DNA from: a bacterium
GTDB lineage: Bacteria > Electryoneota > Electryoneia > Electryoneales > Electryoneaceae
NCBI GenBank assembly: GCA_019912845.1
Contig: JAIOHU010000277.1
Coordinates: 1-53,443, forward strand
Direction: 5' to 3'
DNA: 53,443 bases
Positions 18,426-27,709 of this stretch are shown here, piece by piece (the first letter of the stretch is position 1; each line of letters begins with the position of its first letter). The notes below the pieces were generated by a model that saw nothing but the letters and a program-made list of their open reading frames with translations, ran no database searches and had not been told where the DNA came from. A program made the translations under genes and the position numbers.

Positions 18426-19416
18426 TTCGAGCAACCTCCAGCGCCAAATTATAATATCGCTGTCCTTCGCCGTGGCTGTGATCTTATTTGTAACCCCAAT
18501 GACCTCCTGCGCTATTCCGATTGATGTATTGCTGGAAGGTGTTGATACGCCAGAATTACAACGAGAACTTGAAAACCGTCTCGTCGAAGTAATAACCGCA
18601 CTGGAAACCGGAGAGTTGGATTCGATAACCCAGCACTTTACCCACCGTGGGCTTACGGATGCGTTGGATATCTGCACAGAGGTAACTTTACTCAATGCGA
18701 GAAGCCCTCAGACATCCAGATTGCTAACACTGCCTGGAGGTGGATTTGAAATTCGTGACATAAAAGTTCAGGTTACAATGGGAGAAACCAGCGGTAACCC
18801 TTATCAATTTCTAGTGTTCTCTCTTTCAGAAGATGGGTTGGTGGATGGAATTCGCTTCGCGATGGAAGCACATCACTATCAACATTTATTGGAAGATGCG
18901 GAACGTTTGAATGACTTCGCCTTCCGTCAACGGATTCTGGAGTTTGTGGAAATCTTCAGGACAGCATATAACAGAAAAGACATCGAATATATTCAAAGGG
19001 TTTTCAGTGAGGATGCGTTGATCATTGTTGGACGTGTGATACAGGAGAAGCCGGAATTGCCCAAACAAAGTGATCACCTGCGTAACAGCTCCATCTCACG
19101 TGATCGCATCGAATTTGTCCGTAAATCTAAGACAGAATATATCTCATCGTTAACAAACGTATTTGCGAACAATGATTTTGTGCGGGTGGAATTTGATTCA
19201 TTGGAAATCACGAGGCATAATAATGACCAGAATCTTTATGGTGTAATGCTCAAACAGCACTGGCGATCAAGCACCTACAGCGACACGGGGTTTGTTTTCC
19301 TGATGTTGGATTTTACAGACAGCGACAATCCGTTGATTCATGTACGTTCCTGGCAACCGGATAAGTTCGAGGATGGCACTGTTATCAGCCTCTATGATTT
19401 TCAGGTCATCCGGTAA
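18418..19416 (+). CDS. Putative lipoprotein with NTF2-like domain
   Basis: 332 residues. The N-terminus has a long hydrophobic stretch (IIISLSFAVAVILFVTP) followed by MTSC, an acceptable lipobox with Cys31, so it is probably an outer-membrane lipoprotein. Two weakly similar halves are visible. The second (about 170-330) begins with a helix pair (FVEIFRTAYNRKDIEYIQRVFSEDALIIVGR) of the NTF2/SnoaL-like sort, and the protein ends in a sheet (LIHVRSWQPDKFEDGTVISLYDFQVIR). No catalytic residues can be identified. It overlaps the preceding gene by 8 bp and is convergent with rtcB (8 bp apart). Confidence 0.75.
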   Translation: MNNSSNLQRQIIISLSFAVAVILFVTPMTSCAIPIDVLLEGVDTPELQRELENRLVEVITALETGELDSITQHFTHRGLTDALDICTEVTLLNARSPQTSRLLTLPGGGFEIRDIKVQVTMGETSGNPYQFLVFSLSEDGLVDGIRFAMEAHHYQHLLEDAERLNDFAFRQRILEFVEIFRTAYNRKDIEYIQRVFSEDALIIVGRVIQEKPELPKQSDHLRNSSISRDRIEFVRKSKTEYISSLTNVFANNDFVRVEFDSLEITRHNNDQNLYGVMLKQHWRSSTYSDTGFVFLMLDFTDSDNPLIHVRSWQPDKFEDGTVISLYDFQVIR

Positions 19417-19424
19417 GTGGTTTC

Positions 19425-20882
19425 CTACCCTTTGATTACGACCAGAGGTTTCAGTCTTGCCACTTTTCTGGCAATGCCAGCTCCTTCAGCGACATCAACA
19501 ACAGAATCGACATTTTTATAGGCTTCCGGGGCTTCTTCGCCAAGTGTTTTCAGCTTTCGGGCACGAACATACACCCCATCCTTTTCCAATGATCCAGTCA
19601 GGTCACGTCCACGAGTTGCTTTGAGGGCAGCGGTGCGCGAGAGCACTCGTCCCGCACCGTGACAGGTAGAACCAAAAGTTTCTTCCATCGCCTGCCCTGT
19701 TCCCACCAGGACAAAACTTCCAGTTCTCATATCGCCAGGGATCAATACTGGTTGACCAACTCCTCGATACGCAGGAGAGACTCGATCATCACCAGGGCCG
19801 AATGCGCGAGTTGCTCCTTTACGATGGACACATACTTTCTGCTTTTTTCCATTTACCAGGTGAGTTTCAAATTTGGCGATGTTGTGTGAAACATCAAAGA
19901 CGAGTCCCAGCCCCAGCTTTTCAGCTCCCATACCAAAGACGTGCTCAAAAATACGACGGATTCGGTGAACCAGGATAAGACGATTTGCCCATGCGAAATT
20001 CGCACCAGCTGCCATTGCACCGGCATATTCTTTTCCCTCAGGGGATTGAATTGGAGCACATGCAAGCTGACGGTCTACAAGTGGAATGTTGTACTTATTG
20101 GAAGCATTGCCCATCTTTTTGAGATGCTCCTGGCAAATCTGATAGCCAAATCCACGACTGCCACTGTGAACCATGAAAACAACCTGCCCGACTTCCAATC
20201 CCATCGCTTGTGCAGCTTTGGGATCGTAAATCTCCTGAACTTCCTGCACCTCCATGAAGTGATTTCCGCTGCCGAGAGTGCCAAGTTGATCACGCCCACG
20301 TTCGCAGGCTCTATCGGAAACAGCCTCCGGATCTGCGCTACTGAGACAGCCACCCTCTTCCATGTGTTCGATGTCTGTAAGACTTGCCATTCCCCTTTTT
20401 GCGACCCACCTGGCACCCAACTCACTGACCTTTCGCATCTCCTTTGCATTCAGCACGATATCACCACCAACACCCACACCGCAAGGAATCTGAGACAACA
20501 ACACATCAGCTAAAAATGGAAGACGGTCTCTTATGTCATCCGCAAACAATTTTGAACGAGTCAGGTTGACCCCACAATTAATATCATATCCCACACCACC
20601 GGGACTGATCACACCCTCATTAAGGTCGAACGCTGCAACACCTCCAATGGGAAAACCATACCCCCAGTGAATGTCAGGCATCGCGAGTGACTCACCTACA
20701 ATACCGGGCAGAGTTGCGACATTGGCAACCTGATTAACACTGGCATCACCCTCAATCCCTTTAATCAATTTGGAGGAACTGTAGATCTTACCATCGACTC
20801 GCATCCCCTTCATCGCATTCTTGGGTACACGCCAACGGAACTTATCGATTCTTTCCAGCTTTATTTGTGAATTCGACTGCAC
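19425..20882 (-). CDS. rtcB: RNA-splicing ligase RtcB
   Basis: 485-residue RtcB, the GTP- and manganese-dependent ligase that joins RNA 2',3'-cyclic phosphate or 3'-phosphate ends to 5'-OH ends, used for tRNA splicing or RNA repair. All signature motifs are present in order: PGGVGYDINCGV with the metal-binding Cys, GSGNHFMEVQ, MVHSGSRGFG, FDVSHN, HRKGATRAFGPG and GSTCHGAGR, whose His forms the guanylate adduct in the family. Length is typical. The archease gene lies upstream on the same strand, which is the known partnership. The 200-bp gap between them carries a palindromic repeat. Confidence 0.97.
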   Translation of the reverse strand: MQSNSQIKLERIDKFRWRVPKNAMKGMRVDGKIYSSSKLIKGIEGDASVNQVANVATLPGIVGESLAMPDIHWGYGFPIGGVAAFDLNEGVISPGGVGYDINCGVNLTRSKLFADDIRDRLPFLADVLLSQIPCGVGVGGDIVLNAKEMRKVSELGARWVAKRGMASLTDIEHMEEGGCLSSADPEAVSDRACERGRDQLGTLGSGNHFMEVQEVQEIYDPKAAQAMGLEVGQVVFMVHSGSRGFGYQICQEHLKKMGNASNKYNIPLVDRQLACAPIQSPEGKEYAGAMAAGANFAWANRLILVHRIRRIFEHVFGMGAEKLGLGLVFDVSHNIAKFETHLVNGKKQKVCVHRKGATRAFGPGDDRVSPAYRGVGQPVLIPGDMRTGSFVLVGTGQAMEETFGSTCHGAGRVLSRTAALKATRGRDLTGSLEKDGVYVRARKLKTLGEEAPEAYKNVDSVVDVAEGAGIARKVARLKPLVVIKG

Positions 20883-20950
20883 TTATTCCTCAACTTTTTG
20901 ACTATTCGCCATTTTGTGTAGGTAGAGACCGAATTAAAATTGTAAACGTC

Positions 20951-21029
20951 GTCATTGCGAGGAAGCGTAGCGACGAAGCAATCTCTTTCAGGATTAGTCG
21001 CCAGATTGCTTCACTGCGTTCGCAATGAC
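20951..21029. repeat. Palindromic repeat of the GTCATTGCGAG type
   Basis: An imperfect inverted repeat with outer arms GTCATTGCGA / TCGCAATGAC and inner arms GAAGCAATCT / AGATTGCTTC. It belongs to a repeat type common between genes in many bacteria. It lies between archease and rtcB, so any shared transcript would carry a long hairpin. A related, more degenerate copy is at 26045-26124. Confidence 0.8.
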
Positions 21030-21082
21030 TTATTTCCATAACGATCTGAAATACCCACATGAAACATCGAGGAACCATTTAT

Positions 21083-21535
21083 TCATACGTCTGCAATCCA
21101 TCGAGTGTACCATTGGAATATGCCAACTTCAAATCGCTCGAGCGTTCCCTCATGGAATGTAACCGCCTTTATCTCGCTTTCAAGGGCTGGAGGAGTAATT
21201 TCATCTTTGGATAACCAGGAGATCGTCAATGAAACTTCAGTCCACACGAGTGAAATTTCCGTCACCAGGATATAACGATGCTGAACCAGAAAACACCACT
21301 CATTCAACGCCTCAATCAAAGTATCGATGGTTCTACCTCCCACTACCTCTATCAGGTTCTCCGTCGCGATGATTACATTCTCGCTTATGGATGGCGGAGG
21401 TATCCCCCACCATTCGGCAATGGCAGAAAGTGATCCGGCGGCCACATCTTCAATTTCAGCACCATAAACCTCTGCACCAAAGTCCGCAGTGTGGTCGATT
21501 AGTTTGTATTTGTATGTTTGCTTCTTACTTTTCAT
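21083..21535 (-). CDS. Archease (RtcB activator)
   Basis: 150 residues from the ATG at 21535 (MKSKKQTYKYKLIDHTADFG). The frame extends 13 codons further up, but without a ribosome binding site. Archease helps RtcB form the guanylate intermediate and makes it multiple-turnover. Family marks are the N-terminal HTADFGAEVYG with the metal-binding Asp, the central LIEALNEWCFL, where aromatic and acidic residues are usual, EIKAVTFH and a terminal Asp-containing IADV. The sequence is a little divergent from archaeal archease but keeps these residues. It lies directly upstream of rtcB on the same strand. Its start is only 8-40 bp from that of a divergent glycosyltransferase. Confidence 0.88.
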   Translation of the reverse strand: MKSKKQTYKYKLIDHTADFGAEVYGAEIEDVAAGSLSAIAEWWGIPPPSISENVIIATENLIEVVGGRTIDTLIEALNEWCFLVQHRYILVTEISLVWTEVSLTISWLSKDEITPPALESEIKAVTFHEGTLERFEVGIFQWYTRWIADV

Positions 21536-21543
21536 GATCTCTT

Positions 21544-22713
21544 GTGGGAAACAAATTATTTTCAGGACAACCATTGTCGACTACACACAATACAGCGAAA
21601 AAGCCGAGAATTACAATCCTCGCAAACAGCCTGGAAGCAGGTGGTGCTCAAACGCAATTGATCCGTCTCGCAAAAGGACTGAAAAAAAGGGGGTATGCCG
21701 TTTCGGTAATTACACTCCTACCCATATTTGATCGTGCAGAAAGTTTAGCTGATTATGGTATACACATTTGTTGCATGAATTTTGAACGCAATCGACCTCA
21801 ACTCTCACGTTTTTTCAATATAATTTCTGCACTTCAGCAATTGAAGACAGAGGTACTGATAACCTTCATGTACCAGGCGAATATCATCGGGAGAATCGCA
21901 GGCAAACTTGCAGGGGTAAAAACAATAATCACCTCCCTGCGAAATGAACACTTTGGCAAAAAATCACGTGAAACACTTCTACGCTGGACGGATGTACTCT
22001 CAACATATACAACAACCAATTCGCAAAAAGCCGCTACATCATTTTTAAAACGGGGTATCGTCGCAAAGAAGAAAATGGTCGTTATCCCGAATGGGATAAA
22101 CACTGCGGAATATACTACAGATAATTTTGTTCGAGCGAAAATCAGGAACGCCATGAATATCGCTGAATCTGATTTTCTCTGGCTGGCAGTAGGACGTCTG
22201 GAAAAACAGAAAAACTACCCCATGCTGCTGGAAGCATTTTCTCTTGTTCTCGCCGAAAAGGGATGGCAGCAAAAACTCTGGATCGCAGGAGAGGGACGAG
22301 AACGTGCGGAAATAGAACGATTGGTCGCCCAACTGAAGCTTGAAGCGAATGTGAACTTGCTGGGAAATCGAGACGATATTCCTGAACTTTTTTCAGCGGT
22401 TGATTCACTGGTACTCTCATCAAGTTGGGAAGGAATGCCTAATGTGATCATGGAAGCCATGGCAGCGAAACTCTCTCCGGTAGCGACGAACGTTGGCGGA
22501 GTAGCAGAACTTATCACAGATAGACAGAACGGTCTACTCGTAGAATCGGGGAATGCGGAGGGATTGGCAAGTGCGATGATCTACCTGGCTTCCATGTCAA
22601 TTGATGAGCGGCAACGATGGGGTGAACAGGGGAAAAAGCACATCCAGCAGCATTACGATCAGAGCGTTGTCGAACAGAGATGGATTGATCTAATTGAACA
22701 AAGTATTCACTGA
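21544..22713 (+). CDS. Glycosyltransferase family 4
   Basis: 389-residue GT4 retaining glycosyltransferase. The N-terminal domain begins ITILANSLEAGGAQTQLIRLAKGL, the classical acceptor-side loop of this family. The C-terminal domain shows WLAVGRLEKQKNYPMLLEAF, IAGEGRERAEIE and the donor-binding E-x7-E element in SSWEGMPNVIMEAM, then NVGGVAEL. The start is uncertain: GTG at 21544 gives the longest frame, whereas TTG at 21574 has AGGA six bases ahead and would be 10 residues shorter. It heads a second rightward glycan cluster, 8 bp before the next GT4 gene. Confidence 0.88.
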   Translation: MGNKLFSGQPLSTTHNTAKKPRITILANSLEAGGAQTQLIRLAKGLKKRGYAVSVITLLPIFDRAESLADYGIHICCMNFERNRPQLSRFFNIISALQQLKTEVLITFMYQANIIGRIAGKLAGVKTIITSLRNEHFGKKSRETLLRWTDVLSTYTTTNSQKAATSFLKRGIVAKKKMVVIPNGINTAEYTTDNFVRAKIRNAMNIAESDFLWLAVGRLEKQKNYPMLLEAFSLVLAEKGWQQKLWIAGEGRERAEIERLVAQLKLEANVNLLGNRDDIPELFSAVDSLVLSSSWEGMPNVIMEAMAAKLSPVATNVGGVAELITDRQNGLLVESGNAEGLASAMIYLASMSIDERQRWGEQGKKHIQQHYDQSVVEQRWIDLIEQSIH

Positions 22714-22721
22714 TTTTTCAA

Positions 22722-23873
22722 ATGAACAATAAAAACAATCAAAAAAAAATTCTTTACTTCGTGGGTGATGACTGGTTTTTTGTCTCACACCGTCTACCAC
22801 TCGCAAAAACCGCTATCGAAGCGGGATATGAGGTAGCAGTAGCAACACGTGACCAGAAGCATGGTCATAAAATCAGAGAAGCCGGAATCAAGCTGATTCC
22901 CCTGCAAAGGTACTCCAAACGTAGTTTCAATCCTCTGAATGCATTGCTGGCATGGCTGGAAATTGTTCGTATTATCAAGTGGTACAAACCGGATTTGTTG
23001 CACAACATTACGATCCGACCGATCCTTTACGGCACACTTGCCTCACGTTTTTTCCCCAGATTAAAATTGATAAATGCTTTCACTGGATTGGGCTATCTGT
23101 TCTCTGAACAAAGACCGAAGGTGAAGTTGTTGCGGAAGATAATTACACTGATGCTTATGGTCTTTACACCACACAAAAGATCACTCACGATATTTCAGAA
23201 CTTTGACGATCTGCGTGAATTTGTACAGGGCAGGGTTGTAAAAAAAGACAATGCAGTTCTCATCAAGGGGTCGGGTGTGAGCCTGAGGGACTTCCCCTTC
23301 GCAGAAGAAAAGGATGGAATTCCCATAGTCATTCTGGCATCACGTCTGCTTTGGAATAAAGGTGTCGGTGATTTTGTAGAAGCAGCCAAAATATTGAAAG
23401 AAAAAGCCGTACTTTGCCGTATGGTTCTGGTTGGTTCACCCGACATGGAAAATCCCATGGGAATCCCAGAAGGCACATTGTCACAGTGGGCAGAGCAGGG
23501 CATAGTGGAATGGTGGGGGTTTCAGGAGAATATGGCGGATGTACTAAGGAAATCGCATGTCGTCTGCCTCCCCACAACCTATCGTGAGGGGGTGCCTAAA
23601 ATTCTGATAGAAGCAGCCGCATCCGGACGCGCGATTGTTGCCACCGATATGCCCGGTTGCCGTGATATTGTAAAAGATGGCGAAAATGGAACATTGACAC
23701 CGCCCAGCAATCCCGAAAAACTGGCTGAAGCGATAGAAAACCTTGTCAGCTACAAATCACTTCGGAAACGTATGGGTAAAAACGGACGAACACTTGTTGA
23801 AAAGGAGTTCACAGTCGAACGGGTAAACGAGAGCACTTTGAATCTCTATCAGACGCTTCTAAGTGATATCTAA
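22722..23873 (+). CDS. Glycosyltransferase family 4
   Basis: 383 residues, another GT4 enzyme. It begins KKILYFVGDDWFFVSHRLPLAKTAIEAGYEV, where the DWFFxSHRLPLA stretch is typical of a subgroup found in capsule and O-antigen clusters that transfers N-acetylhexosamine or similar sugars to lipid-linked intermediates. The C-terminal half has ILASRLLWNKGVGDFVEAAKIL, the donor-site CLPTTYREGVPKILIEAAASGRAIVATDMPGC and the closing GTLTPPSNPEKLAEAIENL. It starts 8 bp after the previous glycosyltransferase and is probably cotranscribed. Exact sugar and acceptor are unknown. Confidence 0.9.
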   Translation: MNNKNNQKKILYFVGDDWFFVSHRLPLAKTAIEAGYEVAVATRDQKHGHKIREAGIKLIPLQRYSKRSFNPLNALLAWLEIVRIIKWYKPDLLHNITIRPILYGTLASRFFPRLKLINAFTGLGYLFSEQRPKVKLLRKIITLMLMVFTPHKRSLTIFQNFDDLREFVQGRVVKKDNAVLIKGSGVSLRDFPFAEEKDGIPIVILASRLLWNKGVGDFVEAAKILKEKAVLCRMVLVGSPDMENPMGIPEGTLSQWAEQGIVEWWGFQENMADVLRKSHVVCLPTTYREGVPKILIEAAASGRAIVATDMPGCRDIVKDGENGTLTPPSNPEKLAEAIENLVSYKSLRKRMGKNGRTLVEKEFTVERVNESTLNLYQTLLSDI

Positions 23874-23933
23874 AACAAATCGAATCAATGAAAAACGAAA
23901 CACACCAGAAAACCAAACTTTTTGGATAAATGC

Positions 23934-24977
23934 ATGAACGAACATCCCAACCCCAAAATCGCAATTCACAAAGGTGATCCACACTATCACGCGCGATGGA
24001 TGGAACGTTGCACTGAGTTGGGATTAGAGGCTGAGTATGTCAACGCGTTTGATGATAACATCATCCAGACGCTCAAATCATTTAATGTCTTCCTCTGGCG
24101 CTGGTCTTTCCGTGAACCGATGGAAGTAATGGAAGCAAGGTCAATTCTTGCTGCTGCGGAATCAATGGGGCTCAAGGTTTTTCCAAATCTTTCGACTTGC
24201 TATCATTACGACGACAAGATTGCTCAAAAATATCTGCTTGAAGCTTCCGGTGCTCCATTTATTCCAACTCGTGTGTTTTACAAGAGTTCTGACGCCAGAA
24301 AATGGCTGGAAAAAGCAGATTTTCCCATGATATTCAAATTAAAAGCAGGAGCATCTTCTACCAATGTAAAGATGGTTCATACAGCGAAAGAGGCACTTAC
24401 CCTGGTGGATAGAGCATTTGGTCAAGGTTTTTCTTCCAGAGAAAAGCTTAGTTATGAGAGTTCAAAAAAGTTTAAGAAATTGGCTGGAGAAGCAGGTTTT
24501 TTCAGCAAATTGAAAAAAATCAAAAGAGGACTAAAAAAACATATTCGTTTAAGACAGCATTCGACACGCGAAAAAGGTTATATCTATTTTCAGGACTTCA
24601 TGCCAGACAACAATTATGATACTAGGATTGTAGTTATTGGTGAACGCGCCTGGGCGTTCCGTCGTCACAACAGAGAAAATGATTTCCGCGCTTCTGGAAG
24701 TGGTAACATTGATTATACGGTTAAAAAAGTTGACTTGAATATGGTAAAAATTGCGTTTGAAGTTTCGCAGAAGTGTTCCTTCCAATGTATGGCGTATGAT
24801 TTTCTCTATGATAAATCAAGGAATCCTCTGATCAATGAAATCAGTTATACTTTCGTGGGTGGTGAGGTAATTCACGGATGCCCCGGATATTGGGACTCCG
24901 ACCTGAATTTTCATGAAGGAAACATCTATGCTGAAGATGCAATTCTAGAAAGTCTTTTGTCCTCATTAAAACAGTAA
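23934..24977 (+). CDS. ATP-grasp domain protein (RimK-like)
   Basis: 347 residues from the second ATG (MNEHPNPKIAIHKGD); an in-frame ATG lies 12 bases earlier at 23922. An N-terminal alpha/beta domain (PKIAIHKGDPHYHARWMERC) is followed by an ATP-grasp fold. Visible parts are the ATP-binding Lys in MIFKLKAGASSTNVKMV, the adenine-region YIYFQDFMPDNNYDTRIVVIG, and the metal-binding Asp, Asn and Glu in AYDFLYDKSRNPLINEISYTF. Such enzymes join a carboxylate to an amine through an acyl phosphate. A charged insertion rich in Lys (about 175-210) is unusual. Its place between glycosyltransferases and a phosphatase suggests it attaches an amino acid or similar group to a glycan, which is inference. Confidence 0.82.
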   Translation: MNEHPNPKIAIHKGDPHYHARWMERCTELGLEAEYVNAFDDNIIQTLKSFNVFLWRWSFREPMEVMEARSILAAAESMGLKVFPNLSTCYHYDDKIAQKYLLEASGAPFIPTRVFYKSSDARKWLEKADFPMIFKLKAGASSTNVKMVHTAKEALTLVDRAFGQGFSSREKLSYESSKKFKKLAGEAGFFSKLKKIKRGLKKHIRLRQHSTREKGYIYFQDFMPDNNYDTRIVVIGERAWAFRRHNRENDFRASGSGNIDYTVKKVDLNMVKIAFEVSQKCSFQCMAYDFLYDKSRNPLINEISYTFVGGEVIHGCPGYWDSDLNFHEGNIYAEDAILESLLSSLKQ

Positions 24978-25157
24978 ATGTCGAGTTGCCTGCTTCCACA
25001 AACTTCCAGTAGTCCTGATATCTCCTGTTGTCACACTGAAGATGATAAATTGATTTTTCAGGTGTTGCTGAATACATTGCTTTAATGAGCTGCAGGTATT
25101 TTCACACGTTGAATCACAGCTCAAAATCAACGGTTTGAAATCAGGGAGCTTGTCAGG

Positions 25158-25985
25158 ATGAACCCAATCCGTATCAATATTATCTGTCGTGGAAATATGG
25201 TTCGCAGCCCTTATATCGCGGGATATCTGCGTTATTATCAAAGTAAATCACCCTATCGTGACAAGATGCCACTGGAAATCACCTCCTCGGGGATTGACAG
25301 CAAACCTAATTATCCTGCTCATCCAGAGATGTTGGCAAAAGGTCATGAAGTTGGGTTTGATTTATCGGGGCACCGTTCCACATACGCCAGCTTGAAGCTC
25401 CTCAACAAGTTAGACATTCTTCTGGTGACACATACACGTCAACTGAAACAGATTAAAGAGACGATGCCGGATGTAGCCTACAAAACATTCCATCTTGCCG
25501 CTTTTGGACGAGAGGGTGTGGAAGAGGCACCATTTGAGTTTGAGGATCCTTCGCAAACCTCGGACACATCGTCATTTGAAAATTTTTTCAAAATAGTTGA
25601 GCCGGAAGTCGAACGTATATGGAAATTTTTAGAACAATCTTACCTCAGATCACTTAAAACAAATGAACCTTTCAGCGCAGCGATTTTTGTTCCCCATGAC
25701 AGCCTGCGGTCCTTTATGCCAAAGCAGTATAATTTTTTCACCAAACGAAAATTTGCAATGTGCCCGCATTGTCAGTCCAGACGACTGAGACGTATGAAAC
25801 GGAAAGGTCTACTTCAAAATAAACTGTATCCGATCTTTGATGGTTATCCTTACCATTGTGGTCGCTGTAAGAAAAAATTTATCCTTTTCATTGGATCAAA
25901 GGGTGTAACAAGCACACGTCGCAAAGATAAAAAAGAGGAATCCTGGAAGAAGTTTATCGAAAAGGAGCGCGAAAGAAAGGGATAG
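25158..25985 (+). CDS. Low-molecular-weight tyrosine phosphatase-like protein with C-terminal zinc ribbon
   Basis: 275 residues in two parts. Residues 1-165 are a low-molecular-weight protein tyrosine phosphatase fold with the active-site loop CRGNMVRS (Cys10, Arg16) and the general-acid Asp-Pro at 130-131, so it should be active. Residues about 195-245 hold two Cys pairs (CPHC at 202-205 and CGRC at 234-237) spaced like a zinc ribbon, surrounded by many Lys and Arg. The tail is very basic. In capsule clusters such phosphatases reverse tyrosine autophosphorylation of Wzc-type kinases, but none is seen here. The zinc-ribbon half could bind nucleic acid or a protein. It follows the ATP-grasp gene after a 180-bp gap. 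Confidence 0.85.
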   Translation: MNPIRINIICRGNMVRSPYIAGYLRYYQSKSPYRDKMPLEITSSGIDSKPNYPAHPEMLAKGHEVGFDLSGHRSTYASLKLLNKLDILLVTHTRQLKQIKETMPDVAYKTFHLAAFGREGVEEAPFEFEDPSQTSDTSSFENFFKIVEPEVERIWKFLEQSYLRSLKTNEPFSAAIFVPHDSLRSFMPKQYNFFTKRKFAMCPHCQSRRLRRMKRKGLLQNKLYPIFDGYPYHCGRCKKKFILFIGSKGVTSTRRKDKKEESWKKFIEKERERKG

Positions 25986-26044
25986 TGACAGGAAAACCAT
26001 AGTTTTTTGCTAAGTTGTGCAGGTTGAAGCTGAAAACTTCCTTC

Positions 26045-26124
26045 GTCATCACGAGGAACGCAGTGACGAAGTGATCTCTTCCATGGAACGAAAGACGAGA
26101 TTGCTTCATTACATTCGCAATGAC
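26045..26124. repeat. Palindromic repeat of the GTCATTGCGAG type, degenerate copy
   Basis: Left end GTCATCACGAGGAACGC and right end TTCGCAATGAC, with AGATTGCTTC inside, correspond to the copy at 20951-21029. It fills the space between the phosphatase/zinc-ribbon gene and kbl and may form a hairpin that separates the two transcripts. Confidence 0.7.
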
Positions 26125-26227
26125 TGACAATCAGACCTGCCTATTTTACCCATACAAAAGAGCGAAGAATCTGATTTTGTTGCGTTCAAAAAATTAGAAC
26201 CAATATTCATAGATAAAGGGAGAAACA

Positions 26228-27415
26228 ATGTATACCGCGATGAAAGAACATCTTGGCAATGAGCTGGCATCAATAAAGGAAGCTGGTCTCTTCAAGGATG
26301 AAAGAATCCTGCAAACCGCGCAAGGTGCTTCTGTAAAAGTGCCACAGGGTGAAGTGCTCAATTTCTGCGCAAACAACTACCTGGGACTAAGTGCTCACCC
26401 TAAACTGATTGAATCAGCGCATGAAGCACTGGATCGCTGGGGGTATGGTCTCTCAAGTGTACGTTTTATCTGCGGTACGCAGGAAATCCATAAAGAACTC
26501 GAAAAAACAATCTCCAATTTCCTCGGTTTCGATGATACCATTCTCTTCAGTTCTTGTTTTGATGCGAACGGCGCACTTTTTGAAGCCCTCTTGACACCAG
26601 AAGATGCGATCATTTCGGATGCGTTGAACCACGCCAGCATCATCGACGGCATCCGTCTCTGCAAAGCGCAACGATATCGTTATGAGCACAGCGATATGGC
26701 TGATCTTGAAGCGAAACTCAAAGAAGCGCAGAATGCACGACATCGTTTGATCTTCACTGATGGCGTTTTTTCCATGGATGGCGATGTTGCAAAGCTGGAT
26801 CAAATCTGTGACCTGGCAGAAAAGTATGATGCCATGGTTGGGGTGGATGATTCACACGCCACCGGTTTTCTTGGTAAACATGGCAAAGGCTCGTTTGAGC
26901 AGAAGGGTGTGGAGGGACGGATTGATATCGTCACCTCTACTCTCGGCAAAGCTCTGGGTGGGGCTTCCGGCGGATTTATCACAGCCCACCAGGAAATTAT
27001 TGATATCCTGCGTCAACGAGGTCGTCCCTATCTCTTCAGCAACTCACTGGCACCATCTATTACCGCAAGTGCCATTGTCGCATTCAACCTGATCGCCGAA
27101 TCGACGGATTTGATTGAAAAGTTGCGCAGGAATACAGAATATTTCCGCACACTGATGACAGAAGCCGGGTTTGATATCAAGGATGGTGAAACACCAATTG
27201 TCCCGATCATGATCTATGACGCCCCCAAGGCGCAACAATTTGCTAAAGACCTGCTGGATGAGGGCATTTATGTAATCGGTTTCTTCTATCCGGTGGTTCC
27301 CAAAGGTCAGGCGAGGATACGAGTACAACTATCCGCTGCGCATGAACGTGAGCATCTCGACAAGGCAATCGCAGCATTCATTAAAACAGGGAAAAATCTC
27401 GGGATTATCGGTTAA
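26228..27415 (+). CDS. kbl: Glycine C-acetyltransferase (2-amino-3-ketobutyrate CoA ligase)
   Basis: 395 residues, pyridoxal-phosphate enzyme of the alpha-oxoamine synthase family. It converts 2-amino-3-ketobutyrate and CoA into glycine and acetyl-CoA during threonine breakdown. Marks are the N-terminal [22 protein letters not shown], the substrate loop [20 protein letters not shown], the PLP-stacking region [17 protein letters not shown], the Asp in [11 protein letters not shown] and the Schiff-base Lys in [14 protein letters not shown]. Length and motifs fit Kbl better than the related KAS/ALAS enzymes. A ribosome site AAGGGAG precedes the ATG at 26228. No threonine dehydrogenase gene is adjacent. 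Confidence 0.95.
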   Translation: MYTAMKEHLGNELASIKEAGLFKDERILQTAQGASVKVPQGEVLNFCANNYLGLSAHPKLIESAHEALDRWGYGLSSVRFICGTQEIHKELEKTISNFLGFDDTILFSSCFDANGALFEALLTPEDAIISDALNHASIIDGIRLCKAQRYRYEHSDMADLEAKLKEAQNARHRLIFTDGVFSMDGDVAKLDQICDLAEKYDAMVGVDDSHATGFLGKHGKGSFEQKGVEGRIDIVTSTLGKALGGASGGFITAHQEIIDILRQRGRPYLFSNSLAPSITASAIVAFNLIAESTDLIEKLRRNTEYFRTLMTEAGFDIKDGETPIVPIMIYDAPKAQQFAKDLLDEGIYVIGFFYPVVPKGQARIRVQLSAAHEREHLDKAIAAFIKTGKNLGIIG

Positions 27416-27455
27416 AACAATTATGAATTCCGTGAAAGAATCAGAAATTTCCATG

Positions 27456-27492
27456 CGTCATTCCAGCAGGGTTTTAGCTGGAATCCAGGAAG
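27456..27492. repeat. Solo copy of the REP-like hairpin
   Basis: CGTCATTCCAGC...TTTTAGCTGGAATCC, the same hairpin unit as the 48-bp tandem array at 14841-15022, here once, 40 bp after the kbl stop. A third, related but distinct palindromic element beginning CGTCATCCC lies at 27557-27590. Confidence 0.75.
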
Positions 27493-27709
27493 TATTGTAA
27501 CTAATCAACTATTGTGAATGAGCATTAGAATAGAGCTTAAACCGGAGTTATAGTTCGTCATCCCGGTGATGAGTTGGGCAGGGACCCAGAAGGTTTGGTT
27601 TGGGTTATAGGGAATTTTCAATTGGGTAACAATCTTAGATTGGGCGTTAGAAACCGAAAATCTCAAAAACCGTAAGTCGAAAAGTCTTATTTTTCTATTG
27701 TATACATGC

